NCBI GenBank assembly: GCA_021815405.1
Contig: JAKAGV010000003.1
Coordinates: forward strand, 1-64,000
DNA length: 64,000 nt
Reading direction: 5' to 3'
Source of the DNA: Bacteroidota bacterium
GTDB taxonomy: Bacteria; Bacteroidota; Ignavibacteria; Ignavibacteriales; Ignavibacteriaceae
How positions within the stretch are numbered: position 1 is the stretch's first letter; every line of letters starts with the position of its first letter. The notes under the pieces are model-generated. The model saw only the letters and a program-made list of their open reading frames with translations, had not been told where the DNA came from and did not search any database. A program made the translations under genes and the position numbers. Shown here one piece after another: positions 17,905 through 27,973 of the stretch.

Positions 17905-18698
17905 ATAAGAGCAGAAGAAATTTTCTAAAGATTGCCGGTATAACCGCTGTGGGAGTTACTGCAGGTAAATTTATCCCAGCAGAAGTTAAAGATTCAACGG
18001 CTCAATTAATTTCTAAAAATTCTGGTTTACTAAAAAAGGGCACTGCGGTAAAAACTGATTCCAAAGTAAGATTAGCAATGGTTGTTGATCTTCGAAAATG
18101 CAAAGAAGGTTGCACAAAGTGTATCGATGAATGCAACAAAATCCATAACATTCCTAATTTCGGTGAAAGCAAAGATGAAATAAAATGGATATGGAAAGAA
18201 CCGTATGAAAATGCATTTGTCGATCAGGAGAATTTTTATTTGAGTGATGCTCTGAAAAATAAAAATGTCCCTGTCTTTTGCAACAACTGCAATAATCCGC
18301 CATGCGTTGAAGTCTGCCCAACCCAGGCAACCTTCCAGCGCGAAGATGGAATTGTAATGATGGATTGGCACAGGTGCATCGGTTGCAGATATTGTATGGC
18401 TGCTTGCCCGTACGGCTCGAGAAGCTTCAACTGGCGGGATCCGAGACCATTCATCAAAAATATCAATCCTGATTTCCCGACACGAACAAAGGGTGTTGTT
18501 GAGAAATGTGAATTCTGCGATGAGCGATTATCGCAGGGATTGCCTCCTGCATGTGTTGAAGTTTGTCCCGAAAAAGCTTTAGCATTCGGCAATCTCAATG
18601 ATCCGGAATCGGACGTGAGAAAATTATTAAAAGAAAATTTTTCTATAAGGCGTAAACCCGAGTTGGGAACAAATCCTGAAATTTATTATCTCGTGTAA
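17901..18698 (+). CDS. dsrO: DsrO, Tat-exported periplasmic ferredoxin subunit
   Basis: A 265-residue protein with a twin-arginine signal (NKSRRNFLKIAGITAVGVTA) at the start, so it is exported folded. Ferredoxin motifs follow: CKEGCTKCIDEC near residue 66, CNNCNNPPCVEVCP near 128, CIGCRYCMAACPYG near 156, and CEFCDERL...CVEVCPEKA near 197. It joins DsrJ and DsrP on the periplasmic side. The presence of a Tat signal here contrasts with the Hmc-like ferredoxin at 3600. Confidence 0.94.
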   Translation: MNKSRRNFLKIAGITAVGVTAGKFIPAEVKDSTAQLISKNSGLLKKGTAVKTDSKVRLAMVVDLRKCKEGCTKCIDECNKIHNIPNFGESKDEIKWIWKEPYENAFVDQENFYLSDALKNKNVPVFCNNCNNPPCVEVCPTQATFQREDGIVMMDWHRCIGCRYCMAACPYGSRSFNWRDPRPFIKNINPDFPTRTKGVVEKCEFCDERLSQGLPPACVEVCPEKALAFGNLNDPESDVRKLLKENFSIRRKPELGTNPEIYYLV

Positions 18699-18707
18699 GG
18701 TTTAACA

Positions 18708-19865
18708 ATGTTAGAATATGCACTAAAAGGAAATAAGAAATATTGGAGCTGGCTCTTTCTGCTTGCAATTATAATTGCAGCCGGATTTTATTTTTATATG
18801 AAGCAGTTTAATTATGGACTCGGAATTACCGGTATGAGCAGGAATATTAGCTGGGGTCTTTATATAGCTCAATTTACATTTATTGTTGGAGTTGCTGCTT
18901 CTGCTGTTATGGTAGTTCTTCCATATTATCTGCACGACTATAAGGCTTTTGGAAAAATAACAATACTAGGTGAATTCCTGGCTATCGCTTCAATTATTAT
19001 GTGCATACTTTTTGTCACGGTGGATTTAGGTCAGCCAATGAGAGTTGCAAATATTTTTTTATACCCCACATTTCATTCTTTAATGTTTTGGGATGTTCTT
19101 GCATTAAGCGGTTATCTTATATTAAATGTAATTATTACACGGGTTACGTTGGATGCTGAACATAAATCAATCGCACCGCCAAAATGGATAAGAGTTGTAA
19201 TCATAATTTCAATTCCCTGGGCAGTAAGCATCCATACTGTAACTGCATTTTTATTTGCCGGTCTTGCCGGAAGACCGTTCTGGCTTACAGCAATACTTGC
19301 CCCAAGATTTTTAGCATCGGCATTTTCTGCAGGTCCAGCGCTGCTGGTGATTTTATGTTTAGTATTAAGAAGACTGACAAAGTTTGATCCTGGTGAACAA
19401 GCGCTTAAGAAATTGGGATTGATAATTACTTATGCAATGTGTCTAAATGTATTTTTCATCTTGATGGAATTCTTTACCACATTTTACAGCGGAATACCGG
19501 ACCATGTTTCGCATATGCAATATCTTTATGAAGGTCTTGACGGAAAGGCAAGGTTGGTTCCGTGGATGTGGACTTCTGCCTTTCTTTCTATTGTTTCATT
19601 ATTATTTCTGATTATACCAAAATTGCGCAACAATAATAAAATACTTTTTATAACAAGTATAATAGTTTTCTTATCAATCTGGATTGACAAGGGCTTGGGG
19701 CTCGTTATAACTGGATTTATTCCCACTCCATTTGGTAAAGTTGTTCAGTACTGGCCCACAATTCCTGAATCATTTATTTCTCTGGGAATATGGGCTATTG
19801 GAATCTTTTTAATATCTATCTTTTATAAGATTGCTCTTTCTATAAGAAGAGAAATTGAAGTGTAA
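18708..19865 (+). CDS. dsrP: DsrP, NrfD-like membrane subunit
   Basis: A 385-residue polytopic protein with about ten helices of the NrfD/PsrC family, which exchanges electrons with menaquinone. Family features include GLGITGMSRNISWGLYIAQF near residues 40-60 and VDLGQPMRVANIF near 105. It starts 9 bp after dsrO and closes the dsrMKJOP set. Unlike the NrfD-like protein at 4363 it has no cytochrome extension. Confidence 0.93.
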   Translation: MLEYALKGNKKYWSWLFLLAIIIAAGFYFYMKQFNYGLGITGMSRNISWGLYIAQFTFIVGVAASAVMVVLPYYLHDYKAFGKITILGEFLAIASIIMCILFVTVDLGQPMRVANIFLYPTFHSLMFWDVLALSGYLILNVIITRVTLDAEHKSIAPPKWIRVVIIISIPWAVSIHTVTAFLFAGLAGRPFWLTAILAPRFLASAFSAGPALLVILCLVLRRLTKFDPGEQALKKLGLIITYAMCLNVFFILMEFFTTFYSGIPDHVSHMQYLYEGLDGKARLVPWMWTSAFLSIVSLLFLIIPKLRNNNKILFITSIIVFLSIWIDKGLGLVITGFIPTPFGKVVQYWPTIPESFISLGIWAIGIFLISIFYKIALSIRREIEV

Positions 19866-19874
19866 TATGTTCAA

Positions 19875-21608
19875 ATGCGAAATGTAATAATAATCGGCGG
19901 GATGGCGGCAGGATGCAAAGCCGCGGCAAGATTGAACAGGTTATGTCCGGATTACCAGGTAACGATAATTGAAAAGAGCGGATTCATTTCTTTCAGCAGT
20001 TGCGGATTGCCGTTATTCGCTTCCGGGGATTTAAATGATTTATCAGATTTAACTAAAACTTCCTATGGACTCTTAAGGGATACAAAATTTTTTCAGGATG
20101 TTAAGGGAGTTAATGTATTAATTGAAACAGAAGTCCCGAGAATTGATACTGAAAAGAAAACAGTATATTGCAAAAAATTAAAAACCGGTGAAGAGTTTGA
20201 ACTTAATTACGATTACTTAATTCTATCGACAGGCTCAAAAGCGGTAAATCCTAAATTTCCATTTCCTTCTTCACCATTAGTCTCATCTTTTCATTCTCCT
20301 GAGGATTCAAAATTTTTTAGGCAGGCAGCACAAAAAGGCAAAATTAAAAAAGCCGTAATAATCGGCGGAGGCTTTATCGGCTGCGAAATGGTAGAAGCTC
20401 TAACTTCACTTTGGGGAATTGAAACAATTCTGGTGGAAAAAGAAAATTCAATTCTCAGTGCCATTCTGGATCCGGAGATTTCAGGCTTTGTGGAGAGCTG
20501 CATTAGACATGATAATATTCAGTTGATGGTAGGAACTTCAGTCAGCAAAATAGAAATTGATGAAAAAGGATTTCCTTTATTATCTCTGGACAACGGACAA
20601 AAAATATCTTCCGATTTTGTCTTTTACAATCTTGGAGTAATGCCGAATGCTAAACTGGCTAAAGAATCGAATATAAAGGTAGGAAGTTTTGGCGGCATTG
20701 TTGTGGACGACCAAATGAGAACAAGTGAACCTAATATTTGGGCTGCCGGCGACTGTGTTGAAATTAAAAATTTAGTTACGAGTAAGCCTGATTATTTTTC
20801 ATTCGGTTCTCTATCAAACAGGATGGGAAGAACTGCTGCAGATTCTATCGCTAGTAATTCTTCGAATAATGGCTATACCATTTTCAAGGGTTCCGTCGGA
20901 ACTGTTTCTCTAAAATTATTTGAAAATATCATTTGTGCTTCCGGACTAACTGAGAAAAAAGCCGTTGCTTTAGGTTACCAAACCGGCAGCGTAATTGGCT
21001 GCTGGTATGATAGACCTGATTATCATCCTGATTCGAAAAATATTTTAGGAAAGCTTGTTTACGAATTATCCGGCATGAAGCTTCTTGGTTTGCAATTAGT
21101 CGGTGAAGGTGAAGTTACTAGATACATTGATGTGTTTTCAGAATTGCTTGCTGAAAATAAAAAAGTTGAAGACCTCCTAAACCTTGAACATGCATACACT
21201 CCAGCACATTCAAATCCAATTTCTCCTTTGAATTATCTCGGCTATATGGCGATCAATCAAGAAAAAGAAGGATTAAAATGTATTAGTCCTCTGAAGGTCG
21301 ATTCGTTTGAGGGAACATTTATCGATGTACGCGAGTTATCAGAGATAGACTCCTCAGTTGCAATTAGTTTAGGAGATAAAAATTCAAATAAAATAGTTCA
21401 AATCCCTTTGTCTATTCTAAGAATGAACTTAGGAAATTTCGACATTGATCAGCCAATAATGTTTGTTTGCGAGAAGGGAGTTAGAGCATATGAATCTGTC
21501 AGAATTTTCAAAAATCATGGTTATAAAAATATTGCATACTTAGGCGGCGGAAATTTATTGTATAGCAAGATCAATAAGTTTGCCGGTTGTGAAAAGAAAA
21601 TTGCATAA
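19875..21608 (+). CDS. CoA-disulfide/persulfide reductase with C-terminal rhodanese domain
   Basis: A 577-residue FAD/NAD(P)H flavoprotein of the CoADR/NADH-dependent persulfide reductase family. FAD site IIIGGMAAGCKAAARL at the N-terminus, single active cysteine C43 in FSSCGLP, NAD(P)H site VIIGGGFIGCEMVEAL near 165, and AAGDCVEI near 292. Residues about 480-570 are a rhodanese domain with FIDVREL and a catalytic cysteine in VCEKGVRAYESV near 533. The fused form is known to reduce polysulfide or persulfides of CoA. Placed between dsrP and qmoA, it probably handles zero-valent sulfur or persulfides. The start is 10 bp after dsrP; the neighbouring ATG 19867 is also possible. Confidence 0.85.
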   Translation: MRNVIIIGGMAAGCKAAARLNRLCPDYQVTIIEKSGFISFSSCGLPLFASGDLNDLSDLTKTSYGLLRDTKFFQDVKGVNVLIETEVPRIDTEKKTVYCKKLKTGEEFELNYDYLILSTGSKAVNPKFPFPSSPLVSSFHSPEDSKFFRQAAQKGKIKKAVIIGGGFIGCEMVEALTSLWGIETILVEKENSILSAILDPEISGFVESCIRHDNIQLMVGTSVSKIEIDEKGFPLLSLDNGQKISSDFVFYNLGVMPNAKLAKESNIKVGSFGGIVVDDQMRTSEPNIWAAGDCVEIKNLVTSKPDYFSFGSLSNRMGRTAADSIASNSSNNGYTIFKGSVGTVSLKLFENIICASGLTEKKAVALGYQTGSVIGCWYDRPDYHPDSKNILGKLVYELSGMKLLGLQLVGEGEVTRYIDVFSELLAENKKVEDLLNLEHAYTPAHSNPISPLNYLGYMAINQEKEGLKCISPLKVDSFEGTFIDVRELSEIDSSVAISLGDKNSNKIVQIPLSILRMNLGNFDIDQPIMFVCEKGVRAYESVRIFKNHGYKNIAYLGGGNLLYSKINKFAGCEKKIA

Positions 21609-21671
21609 TGATTGAATAAGATGAAGTTGAAATAATTTATTAAACCAAAAGCTATAAACATTGGAGACTTT

Positions 21672-22502
21672 ATGAATATTATAACAATTTCCAGAGGCTC
21701 TTTAAGCGCAACAGAAATGTTAGCTAAAACAGTATCCGAAAAGCTCAACTGTTCAGTTGTAACCAGGGAAGATGTTATTAAAGCAGGTGAGAAATACGGA
21801 ATAAAAGAAAGCGGATTGGGGGACATATCATTTATCGAAAAGTCTCCATCTATTTGGGATAAAATGAGCGATAGAAAAAAGCAGTATTTAGCCTGCTTCC
21901 AAACTGCGCTGTTGGATTTTGCATTAATGGGTAGTATAATTTATCACGGTCATCTTGCACAATTTCTTTTAAGTGATATCCCTTTTGTACTCCGGGTATT
22001 ATTGACAGCACCATTAGAATATAGGATTAAAGCTCTGATGAGTGAGAGAGGTAAATCCAAAGAGGAAGTCACTTCATACATAAAGTTGATTGATGAAAGG
22101 AGAAGTAAGTGGTCTCATTTTTTATACGGTGTTAATTGGATGGATCCGGAGCATTATGATATTGTATTAAACCTTGAAAAAATTTCAATAGATGCCGCTG
22201 CCGGACTGCTTACAAATTTTGCCTCATGCCAAGAATTCCAATCTAAACCTGAATCGATAAAGGTATTAAAAAATCTGCATCTCGCTGCTAAAGCAAGGTG
22301 TTACTTGCAGCAATCAACTCGGACAAAAGGAAGTGATGTTGAAATTGAAGCCGATGTGGATTCCGGTTCCTTGATAGTAAAAGGCGATACTCCCAAAGTT
22401 GGGTCAAACATGTGGGCAAATGACATTGAGGAAGTTCTGACAAAAGTTGAAGGAGTTAAATCTGTAAAGGTTATTAAATCAATTGTAGGGTATTATGAAT
22501 AA
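21672..22502 (+). CDS. cytidylate-kinase-like protein with C-terminal BON-like domain (copy 1)
   Basis: A 276-residue protein. The N-terminal domain resembles the cytidylate-kinase-like family (NIITISRGSLSATEMLAKTV; VTREDVIKAGEKYGI; VLRVLLTAPLEYRIKALM). The P-loop lysine is not evident, so kinase activity is doubtful. Residues about 215-275 look like a BON domain (VEIEADVDSGSLIVKG ... EEVLTKVEGVKSVKVI). A second copy on the other strand is at 35409-36239. Both bracket the qmo-sat-apr block. It ends 3 bp before qmoA and is probably cotranscribed. A nucleotide- or stress-sensing role is possible; no function is claimed. Confidence 0.7.
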   Translation: MNIITISRGSLSATEMLAKTVSEKLNCSVVTREDVIKAGEKYGIKESGLGDISFIEKSPSIWDKMSDRKKQYLACFQTALLDFALMGSIIYHGHLAQFLLSDIPFVLRVLLTAPLEYRIKALMSERGKSKEEVTSYIKLIDERRSKWSHFLYGVNWMDPEHYDIVLNLEKISIDAAAGLLTNFASCQEFQSKPESIKVLKNLHLAAKARCYLQQSTRTKGSDVEIEADVDSGSLIVKGDTPKVGSNMWANDIEEVLTKVEGVKSVKVIKSIVGYYE

Positions 22503-22505
22503 TTT

Positions 22506-23795
22506 ATGGAAAGAATCATGAATCAGGAATATATGTCAGCCGACTTATTGGTAGTAGGCGCAGGAATTGCGGGCATTACTGCCGCAGTTGAAGCTGCCGA
22601 AACAGGGCTGAGTGTAATTTTAGTTGAGAAGAAGCCTTACATCGGCGGTAAGGTAGCGCAGTTCAGTAAATATTTTCCAAAACTCTGTCCGCCTTCTTGT
22701 GGATTGGAAATAAATATCAGAAGGCTGCGTACAAATCCCCTGATAAAATTATATACATTGGCGGAAGTATCCACAAATGTATTAACTTCTTCAGGCAAGC
22801 ACGAAGTAAACATACATCTGAAACCTAGGTATATAAATGACAAATGCACTGCATGCGGTGAATGTGCAAAAGTCTGCCAGGGAAGAAGAAAAAACGATTT
22901 CAATATGAATATGGATGAGACCCCATGTATTCATATTCCTTATGAAAATGCATACCCGCAAAAATATGTTCTTGATAAGAAAAACTGCGATGGTAAATGC
23001 TGCAGTAAATGCGTAGAGGTATGCAAATATAATGCAATTGACCTTGACGATAACGGAAAGGTATTTACTGCCGAAGTCAATTCAATTATATGGGCAACCG
23101 GATGGGAGCCGTATGATGCTCAGAAATTAGATACATTAGGATTCGGAAAATATCCGGATGTGGTTACTAACTTAATGATGGAAAGACTTGCCGCTGCTGA
23201 TGGTCCAACTAAAGGTGAAATCCTTAGACCTTCAACTAAGGAAAAAGTTAAAAGTGTAGCTTTTATTCAATGTGCCGGCTCAAGGGATGAAAATCATTTG
23301 GAATATTGCTCATCGGTGTGCTGCATGGCTTCTCTAAAGCATACTCGATACATAAGAGAACAAAATCCTGATGCCGAAATCTATGTCCATTATATTGATG
23401 TCCGTTCCAATGGTTTCCATGAAGATTTTTACCGGAATGTTCAGGGTGACAGCAAAGTACATTTTCATCGTGGTAAAGTCGGCAAAGTATCATTGAATGA
23501 TGAAACCGGAAATTTAATTGTAGAGGCAGAAGATTCCTTAACCGGTAAGTACATGAAGAATGAAGTAGAACTTGTAGTGTTGGCAACAGGTATGAAACCT
23601 TCGACAAATAATTTGCCTATAGATAAATTAATGATTGATAAGAATGGCTTTGTTAATTGCAGCGGCGAACCTGCAATGAAGCATCCGGGTGAATATGCTT
23701 GCGGTGTAATTACTGAACCAAAGGATGTTGCTTCGGTTGTTCAGGAAGCAACCGGCTCAGTGTTGAAGGCTATTCAAAATATTAAGAGGAATTAA
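22506..23795 (+). CDS. qmoA: QmoA, HdrA-like flavoprotein of the Qmo complex
   Basis: A 429-residue HdrA-type flavoprotein with FAD site LVVGAGIAGITAAVEAAETG near residue 15 and the family stretch YIGGKVAQFSKYFPKLCPPS. Two cysteine motifs are present (CTACGECAKVC near 117 and CDGKCCSKCVEVC near 160). QmoA works with QmoB and QmoC to pass electrons from menaquinol to APS reductase. It overlaps no neighbour but sits 3 bp after the cytidylate-kinase-like gene and 4 bp before qmoB. An internal ATG six codons on cannot be excluded as start. Confidence 0.93.
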   Translation: MERIMNQEYMSADLLVVGAGIAGITAAVEAAETGLSVILVEKKPYIGGKVAQFSKYFPKLCPPSCGLEINIRRLRTNPLIKLYTLAEVSTNVLTSSGKHEVNIHLKPRYINDKCTACGECAKVCQGRRKNDFNMNMDETPCIHIPYENAYPQKYVLDKKNCDGKCCSKCVEVCKYNAIDLDDNGKVFTAEVNSIIWATGWEPYDAQKLDTLGFGKYPDVVTNLMMERLAAADGPTKGEILRPSTKEKVKSVAFIQCAGSRDENHLEYCSSVCCMASLKHTRYIREQNPDAEIYVHYIDVRSNGFHEDFYRNVQGDSKVHFHRGKVGKVSLNDETGNLIVEAEDSLTGKYMKNEVELVVLATGMKPSTNNLPIDKLMIDKNGFVNCSGEPAMKHPGEYACGVITEPKDVASVVQEATGSVLKAIQNIKRN

Positions 23796-23799
23796 AGTT

Positions 23800-26037
23800 A
23801 TGGCTATTGAAACGAAAGTAGGAGTTTATCTTTGTTCGGGCTGCGGAATTGGTGAAAGCATTAATTGCGAAAAATTGGACCTTGTTGCAGTAAAAGAAAA
23901 TAAAATACCGGTTTGTAAAATCAATCCCTGGTTATGCAGCGAAGAAAGCGTTGAAATGATAAAAAAGGATATTGAAAGCGAACAATTAAACCGGGTAGTA
24001 ATAGGCGCATGTTCGCAAAGATTTTTATCAGACGTTTTTAAATTTGATCCAAAGGTTTTTGTGGAGCGTACTAATTTACGAGAACAAGTTGCATGGAGCC
24101 ATAAGCCAAACGACGAAGATACTCAAATGCTTGCTGAAGATTATCTTAGAATGAGCATTGCAAAAGTAAGAAATTGCGAACCACCGGAAGCATTCAAGAA
24201 AGAGATAAATGATACTGTGCTTGTGGTTGGAGGAGGATTTACCGGAATGACTGCGGCACTTGCTTCTGCCAATGCCGGATTTAATGTTGTACTAACCGAA
24301 AAAGAAAATCAACTCGGTGGTTGGATTGGCAGGCAATATAAGATTGCACCAACTCATTCACCTTTTCAGGAGCTTGAACCAACTGGGGTTGAAGATTTAA
24401 TTTCTAAAGTTGAATCTCATGAAAAGATAAAAGTATTTAAATCATGTTTGGTTGAAAAGATATCAGGTGAACCAGGAGACTTTCATGTTTCACTTTTTAT
24501 CAAAGAATCTACTAAAGAAGAATTAATTATCGGCTCAATAGTTCAGGCTACAGGTGCAAAGCCGTACAATCCCGGTAAACTCAGTGAATTAGGATACGGT
24601 ATATTTGATAATGTAATAACAAGTATTCAGTTGGAGGAGAATTTCAAAACATCTAACAGCAGAAAAAATATTATTAACGGCAAGCAAATTAAAAGTATAA
24701 CTTTCATTCAATGTGCAGGTTCAAGAGATGAAAAGCATCTTCCTTATTGTTCATCGGAGTGCTGTGCTACATCTTTAAAGCAGGCATTGTATATCAGGGA
24801 AAAGTTTCCTGATGCGTTCGTCTATATTATTTACAGAGATATCCGAATGCCTGCGCAGCAAGAACTTTTCTTCAAAAGGGTTCAATCCGAAGATAATATT
24901 TTCCTAACAAAGGGAGATGTTATAAATATAAATAGAGCTAATAACGGTATGCTAAGGATTGATGTTGATAATACTCTTCTCGGAGACAAAATTCAGATAG
25001 AATCCGATGTTGTTGTGCTAGCTACCGGAATGGTTCCATCAACTTTGGTTGGAGAAATTGAATCAGAAGTTGATACTGCTGTAGAAGAAAAAACTCTTGA
25101 CGGGAAAAAAGCTGCTGCCTCGGCGGAAGTTGGTGCCAAGATATTAAATCTAACTTACCGGCAAGGAACTGACTTGCCTACTTTGAAATACGGCTTTCCT
25201 GATTCTCATTACATTTGCTTTCCATATGAAACAAGGCGTACCGGAATTTATGCCGCAGGCTCTGTGCGAGCTCCAATGGATATATCAATGAGTAAAGCTG
25301 ATGCCTACGGAGCTGCATTAAAGGCTATTCAACTCATTCATACAGCAAAAGAAGGAAAGGCAGTACATCCAAGGTCAGGCGACCAATCTTATCCGGAGTT
25401 TTTCCTTCAACGCTGTACTCAATGTAAGCGGTGCACGGAAGAGTGTCCATTCGGCACTTTGGATGAAGACGTGAAAGGTACGCCGCTGCCTAATATTGAA
25501 AGATGCCGGAGATGTGGAATATGTCTCGGTGCTTGTCCCGAGAGAATAATTTCTTTTAAGGATTATTCTATCAACATGATTTCATCGATGATTAAGTCAA
25601 TAGAAATACCGGATGAAGATGAAGATAAGCCGAGAATACTCGCTTTCCTTTGCGAGAACGATGCCTATCCTTCGCTGGACATTGCATGCAGAAACAAGCT
25701 TCATTATGATCCTAACGTAAGAGTTATACCTGTCCGCTGTCTTGGCTCTGTAAATACCGTTTGGATTGCCGATGCTCTGTCCAGAGGCTTTGATGGAATC
25801 CTTATGATTGGCTGTAAGTACGGAGACGACTATCAATGTCATTATATAAGAGGCAGTGAACTTGCAAATAAAAGAATGGAAAATGTTCGCGAGAAATTAA
25901 AGCAGCTTGTTCTTGAACCTGAAAGAGTTAAGCTTATTACTCTTTCGATTGATGAGTATTATAAAATACCGGAAATATTTAACAGTTTTGTTGAAGAAAT
26001 GCGAAGTATCGGAGCTAATCCGTACAAAGGAATGTGA
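23800..26037 (+). CDS. qmoB: QmoB, HdrA-like flavoprotein with MvhD-type domain
   Basis: A 745-residue fusion. The N-terminal HdrA region holds YLCSGCGIG near residue 10 and the FAD site VLVVGGGFTGMTAALASANAG near 140. Two ferredoxin motifs follow (CTQCKRCTEECPFG near 538 and CRRCGICLGACPE near 570). The end is an MvhD-like domain (ILAFLCENDAYPSLDIA; MIGCKYGDDYQCHYIRG). This architecture is typical of QmoB. It forms the cytoplasmic part of Qmo with QmoA, and qmoC is not next to it but lies 5 kb downstream after sat and aprBA. Confidence 0.94.
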   Translation: MAIETKVGVYLCSGCGIGESINCEKLDLVAVKENKIPVCKINPWLCSEESVEMIKKDIESEQLNRVVIGACSQRFLSDVFKFDPKVFVERTNLREQVAWSHKPNDEDTQMLAEDYLRMSIAKVRNCEPPEAFKKEINDTVLVVGGGFTGMTAALASANAGFNVVLTEKENQLGGWIGRQYKIAPTHSPFQELEPTGVEDLISKVESHEKIKVFKSCLVEKISGEPGDFHVSLFIKESTKEELIIGSIVQATGAKPYNPGKLSELGYGIFDNVITSIQLEENFKTSNSRKNIINGKQIKSITFIQCAGSRDEKHLPYCSSECCATSLKQALYIREKFPDAFVYIIYRDIRMPAQQELFFKRVQSEDNIFLTKGDVININRANNGMLRIDVDNTLLGDKIQIESDVVVLATGMVPSTLVGEIESEVDTAVEEKTLDGKKAAASAEVGAKILNLTYRQGTDLPTLKYGFPDSHYICFPYETRRTGIYAAGSVRAPMDISMSKADAYGAALKAIQLIHTAKEGKAVHPRSGDQSYPEFFLQRCTQCKRCTEECPFGTLDEDVKGTPLPNIERCRRCGICLGACPERIISFKDYSINMISSMIKSIEIPDEDEDKPRILAFLCENDAYPSLDIACRNKLHYDPNVRVIPVRCLGSVNTVWIADALSRGFDGILMIGCKYGDDYQCHYIRGSELANKRMENVREKLKQLVLEPERVKLITLSIDEYYKIPEIFNSFVEEMRSIGANPYKGM

Positions 26038-26171
26038 AGTTATTTTGAACAACAACCTGGTTACAAAATCTCTAATCGCGTTGCTTTTACTTCGTAGGTG
26101 GCATAAGTTTTTAGTAGCAAATTATTAGATAATTTAAAAATAAAATTTAAATATTAATTCGAGGAGACATT

Positions 26172-27413
26172 ATGAGCAGCTCGAACTTAATTCAACCACA
26201 TGGAAGTGATAAACTGAAAGTTCTTCTTCTCAACGGGAAGGAGAAAGAGGAAGAATTAAAAAAAGCGGGTAAGTTAAAAAAGATTTCTATTACCAGCCGC
26301 GAAACAGGCGATTTAATTATGCTTGGTATAGGAGGCTTTACTCCGTTAAACGGATTTATGGGACACGATGATTGGAAAGGCGTCTGCGCCGACATGAAAA
26401 TGTCTGACGGCTTATTCTGGCCTATTCCAATAACAATGTCTGTTTCAGATGAAGTTGCAAAGTCGTTAAGGATAAATGAAGAAGTAACTTTAGTGAGCGA
26501 TGAGACAAATGAAATCATGGCTACAATGAAGGTTACAGAAAAATATAAGATCGATAAAGACTTTGAATGCAAGCAGGTATTTACTACCAAAGATCCGGAA
26601 CATCCCGGTGTTAAAATGGTTATGCAGCAGTTAGAATGGAACGTTGCCGGTCCTGTAAAGGTTCTTTCGGAAAGTTATTTTCCTGAAGAATTTAAAGGAC
26701 TCTACCAAAGACCTGCAGAAAGCAGAAAAATATTTGCTGAACGTGGATGGAGAACAATTGCTGCGTTACAGCTTCGCAATCCTATGCACCGTTCGCATGA
26801 ATTCCTTGCAAAGATTGCTCTTGAGGTAAGCGATGGTCTATACATTCATCAACTTGTTGGTAAACTAAAACCAGGTGATATTCCTGCCGAAGTAAGAGCA
26901 AAATGCATCGACGTTTTAGTCGAAAATTATTTTGTAAAAGATTCTGTCCTTTGCGGCGGCTATCCTCTTGATATGCGTTATGCTGGGCCAAGAGAGGCAT
27001 TGCTTCATGGCGTATTCAGACAGAACTTTGGCTGCACACATCTTATTGTAGGTCGTGATCATGCTGGTGTAGGAAACTATTACGGTCCGTTTGATGCGCA
27101 GAAAATCTTTTATGAAATTCCCGAAGGCTCGCTGCTGTTGAAGCCGCTTCCAATTGACTGGACTTTCTGGTGCTTCAAATGCGGCGGTATGGCTTCCATG
27201 AAGACATGTCCTCATAAAAAAGAAGACAGGTTATTCTTAAGCGGTACAGCTCTTAGGAAAGCTCTTTCAGAAAACGGCGATGTGCCTGCAGAATTCAGCC
27301 GTCCTGAAGTGCTGGCAATCTTAAGAGAATATTATGCAACTCTGGAAGAAAAAGTTGAAATCAAGATGCATCAGTTTGCTACCGGTGATGTGAACATTAA
27401 AAATAATAAGTGA
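26172..27413 (+). CDS. sat: ATP sulfurylase (sulfate adenylyltransferase)
   Basis: A 413-residue cytoplasmic enzyme that makes APS from sulfate and ATP. Active-site motifs are [11 protein letters not shown] near residue 200 and [13 protein letters not shown] near 292. A zinc-binding cysteine set ([16 protein letters not shown] near 335) is followed by SGTALRKAL. Length and motifs match the homo-oligomeric bacterial/archaeal Sat used in dissimilation, without an APS-kinase domain. It starts after a good GAGGAG and a 134-bp gap after qmoB, so it may have its own promoter. Confidence 0.96.
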   Translation: MSSSNLIQPHGSDKLKVLLLNGKEKEEELKKAGKLKKISITSRETGDLIMLGIGGFTPLNGFMGHDDWKGVCADMKMSDGLFWPIPITMSVSDEVAKSLRINEEVTLVSDETNEIMATMKVTEKYKIDKDFECKQVFTTKDPEHPGVKMVMQQLEWNVAGPVKVLSESYFPEEFKGLYQRPAESRKIFAERGWRTIAALQLRNPMHRSHEFLAKIALEVSDGLYIHQLVGKLKPGDIPAEVRAKCIDVLVENYFVKDSVLCGGYPLDMRYAGPREALLHGVFRQNFGCTHLIVGRDHAGVGNYYGPFDAQKIFYEIPEGSLLLKPLPIDWTFWCFKCGGMASMKTCPHKKEDRLFLSGTALRKALSENGDVPAEFSRPEVLAILREYYATLEEKVEIKMHQFATGDVNIKNNK

Positions 27414-27511
27414 TTGAAAAACAAAGAACTTTTCAATCAAGTTTTTTCAGAATTCAAAAAGTAAAAAGAAATCAATTATATCTTTGTTAATAACAAATAG
27501 GAGATAAAATA

Positions 27512-27955
27512 ATGCCGAGTTATGTAATTCCTGATAAATGCGACGGATGTAAGGCGCTGGATAAAACAGCTTGCCAATTCATCTGCCCAAACGATTTGAT
27601 GGTGTTAAACAAGGATACGATGAAAGCATTTAACCGCGAACCAGAAATGTGCTGGGAGTGCTACAACTGTGTAAAGATTTGTCCTAATCAGGCAGTTGAA
27701 GTACGCGGTTATGCTGACTTCGTTCCCCTTGGAGCAACAGTAACACCAATGCGAAGTACCGATTCAATCATGTGGACAATAAAATTCCGCAACGGTACTT
27801 TAAAAAGATTCAAGTTCCCAATCCGTACGACAGAGGAAGGTAAAGCAGTACCGGACGGTGGATGGAGCACTGGTAATGATGACCTTAAGAGCCCAGTTCT
27901 GTTTAGCGAGCCGCAGTCTTTAGGTCTTCCCGAAGTAGTAACAATTAAGAATTAA
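27512..27955 (+). CDS. aprB: APS reductase beta subunit
   Basis: A 147-residue ferredoxin-like subunit with two [4Fe-4S] motifs: CDGCKALDKTACQFICP near residues 10-26 and CWECYNCVKICPNQA near 47. The C-terminal part (SIMWTIKFRNGTLKRFKFP) wraps around AprA in known structures. It passes electrons from Qmo to the AprA flavin. It ends 18 bp before aprA and has AGGAGAT before its ATG. Confidence 0.97.
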   Translation: MPSYVIPDKCDGCKALDKTACQFICPNDLMVLNKDTMKAFNREPEMCWECYNCVKICPNQAVEVRGYADFVPLGATVTPMRSTDSIMWTIKFRNGTLKRFKFPIRTTEEGKAVPDGGWSTGNDDLKSPVLFSEPQSLGLPEVVTIKN

Positions 27956-27973
27956 AAGGAAGGGAAAAAAATT

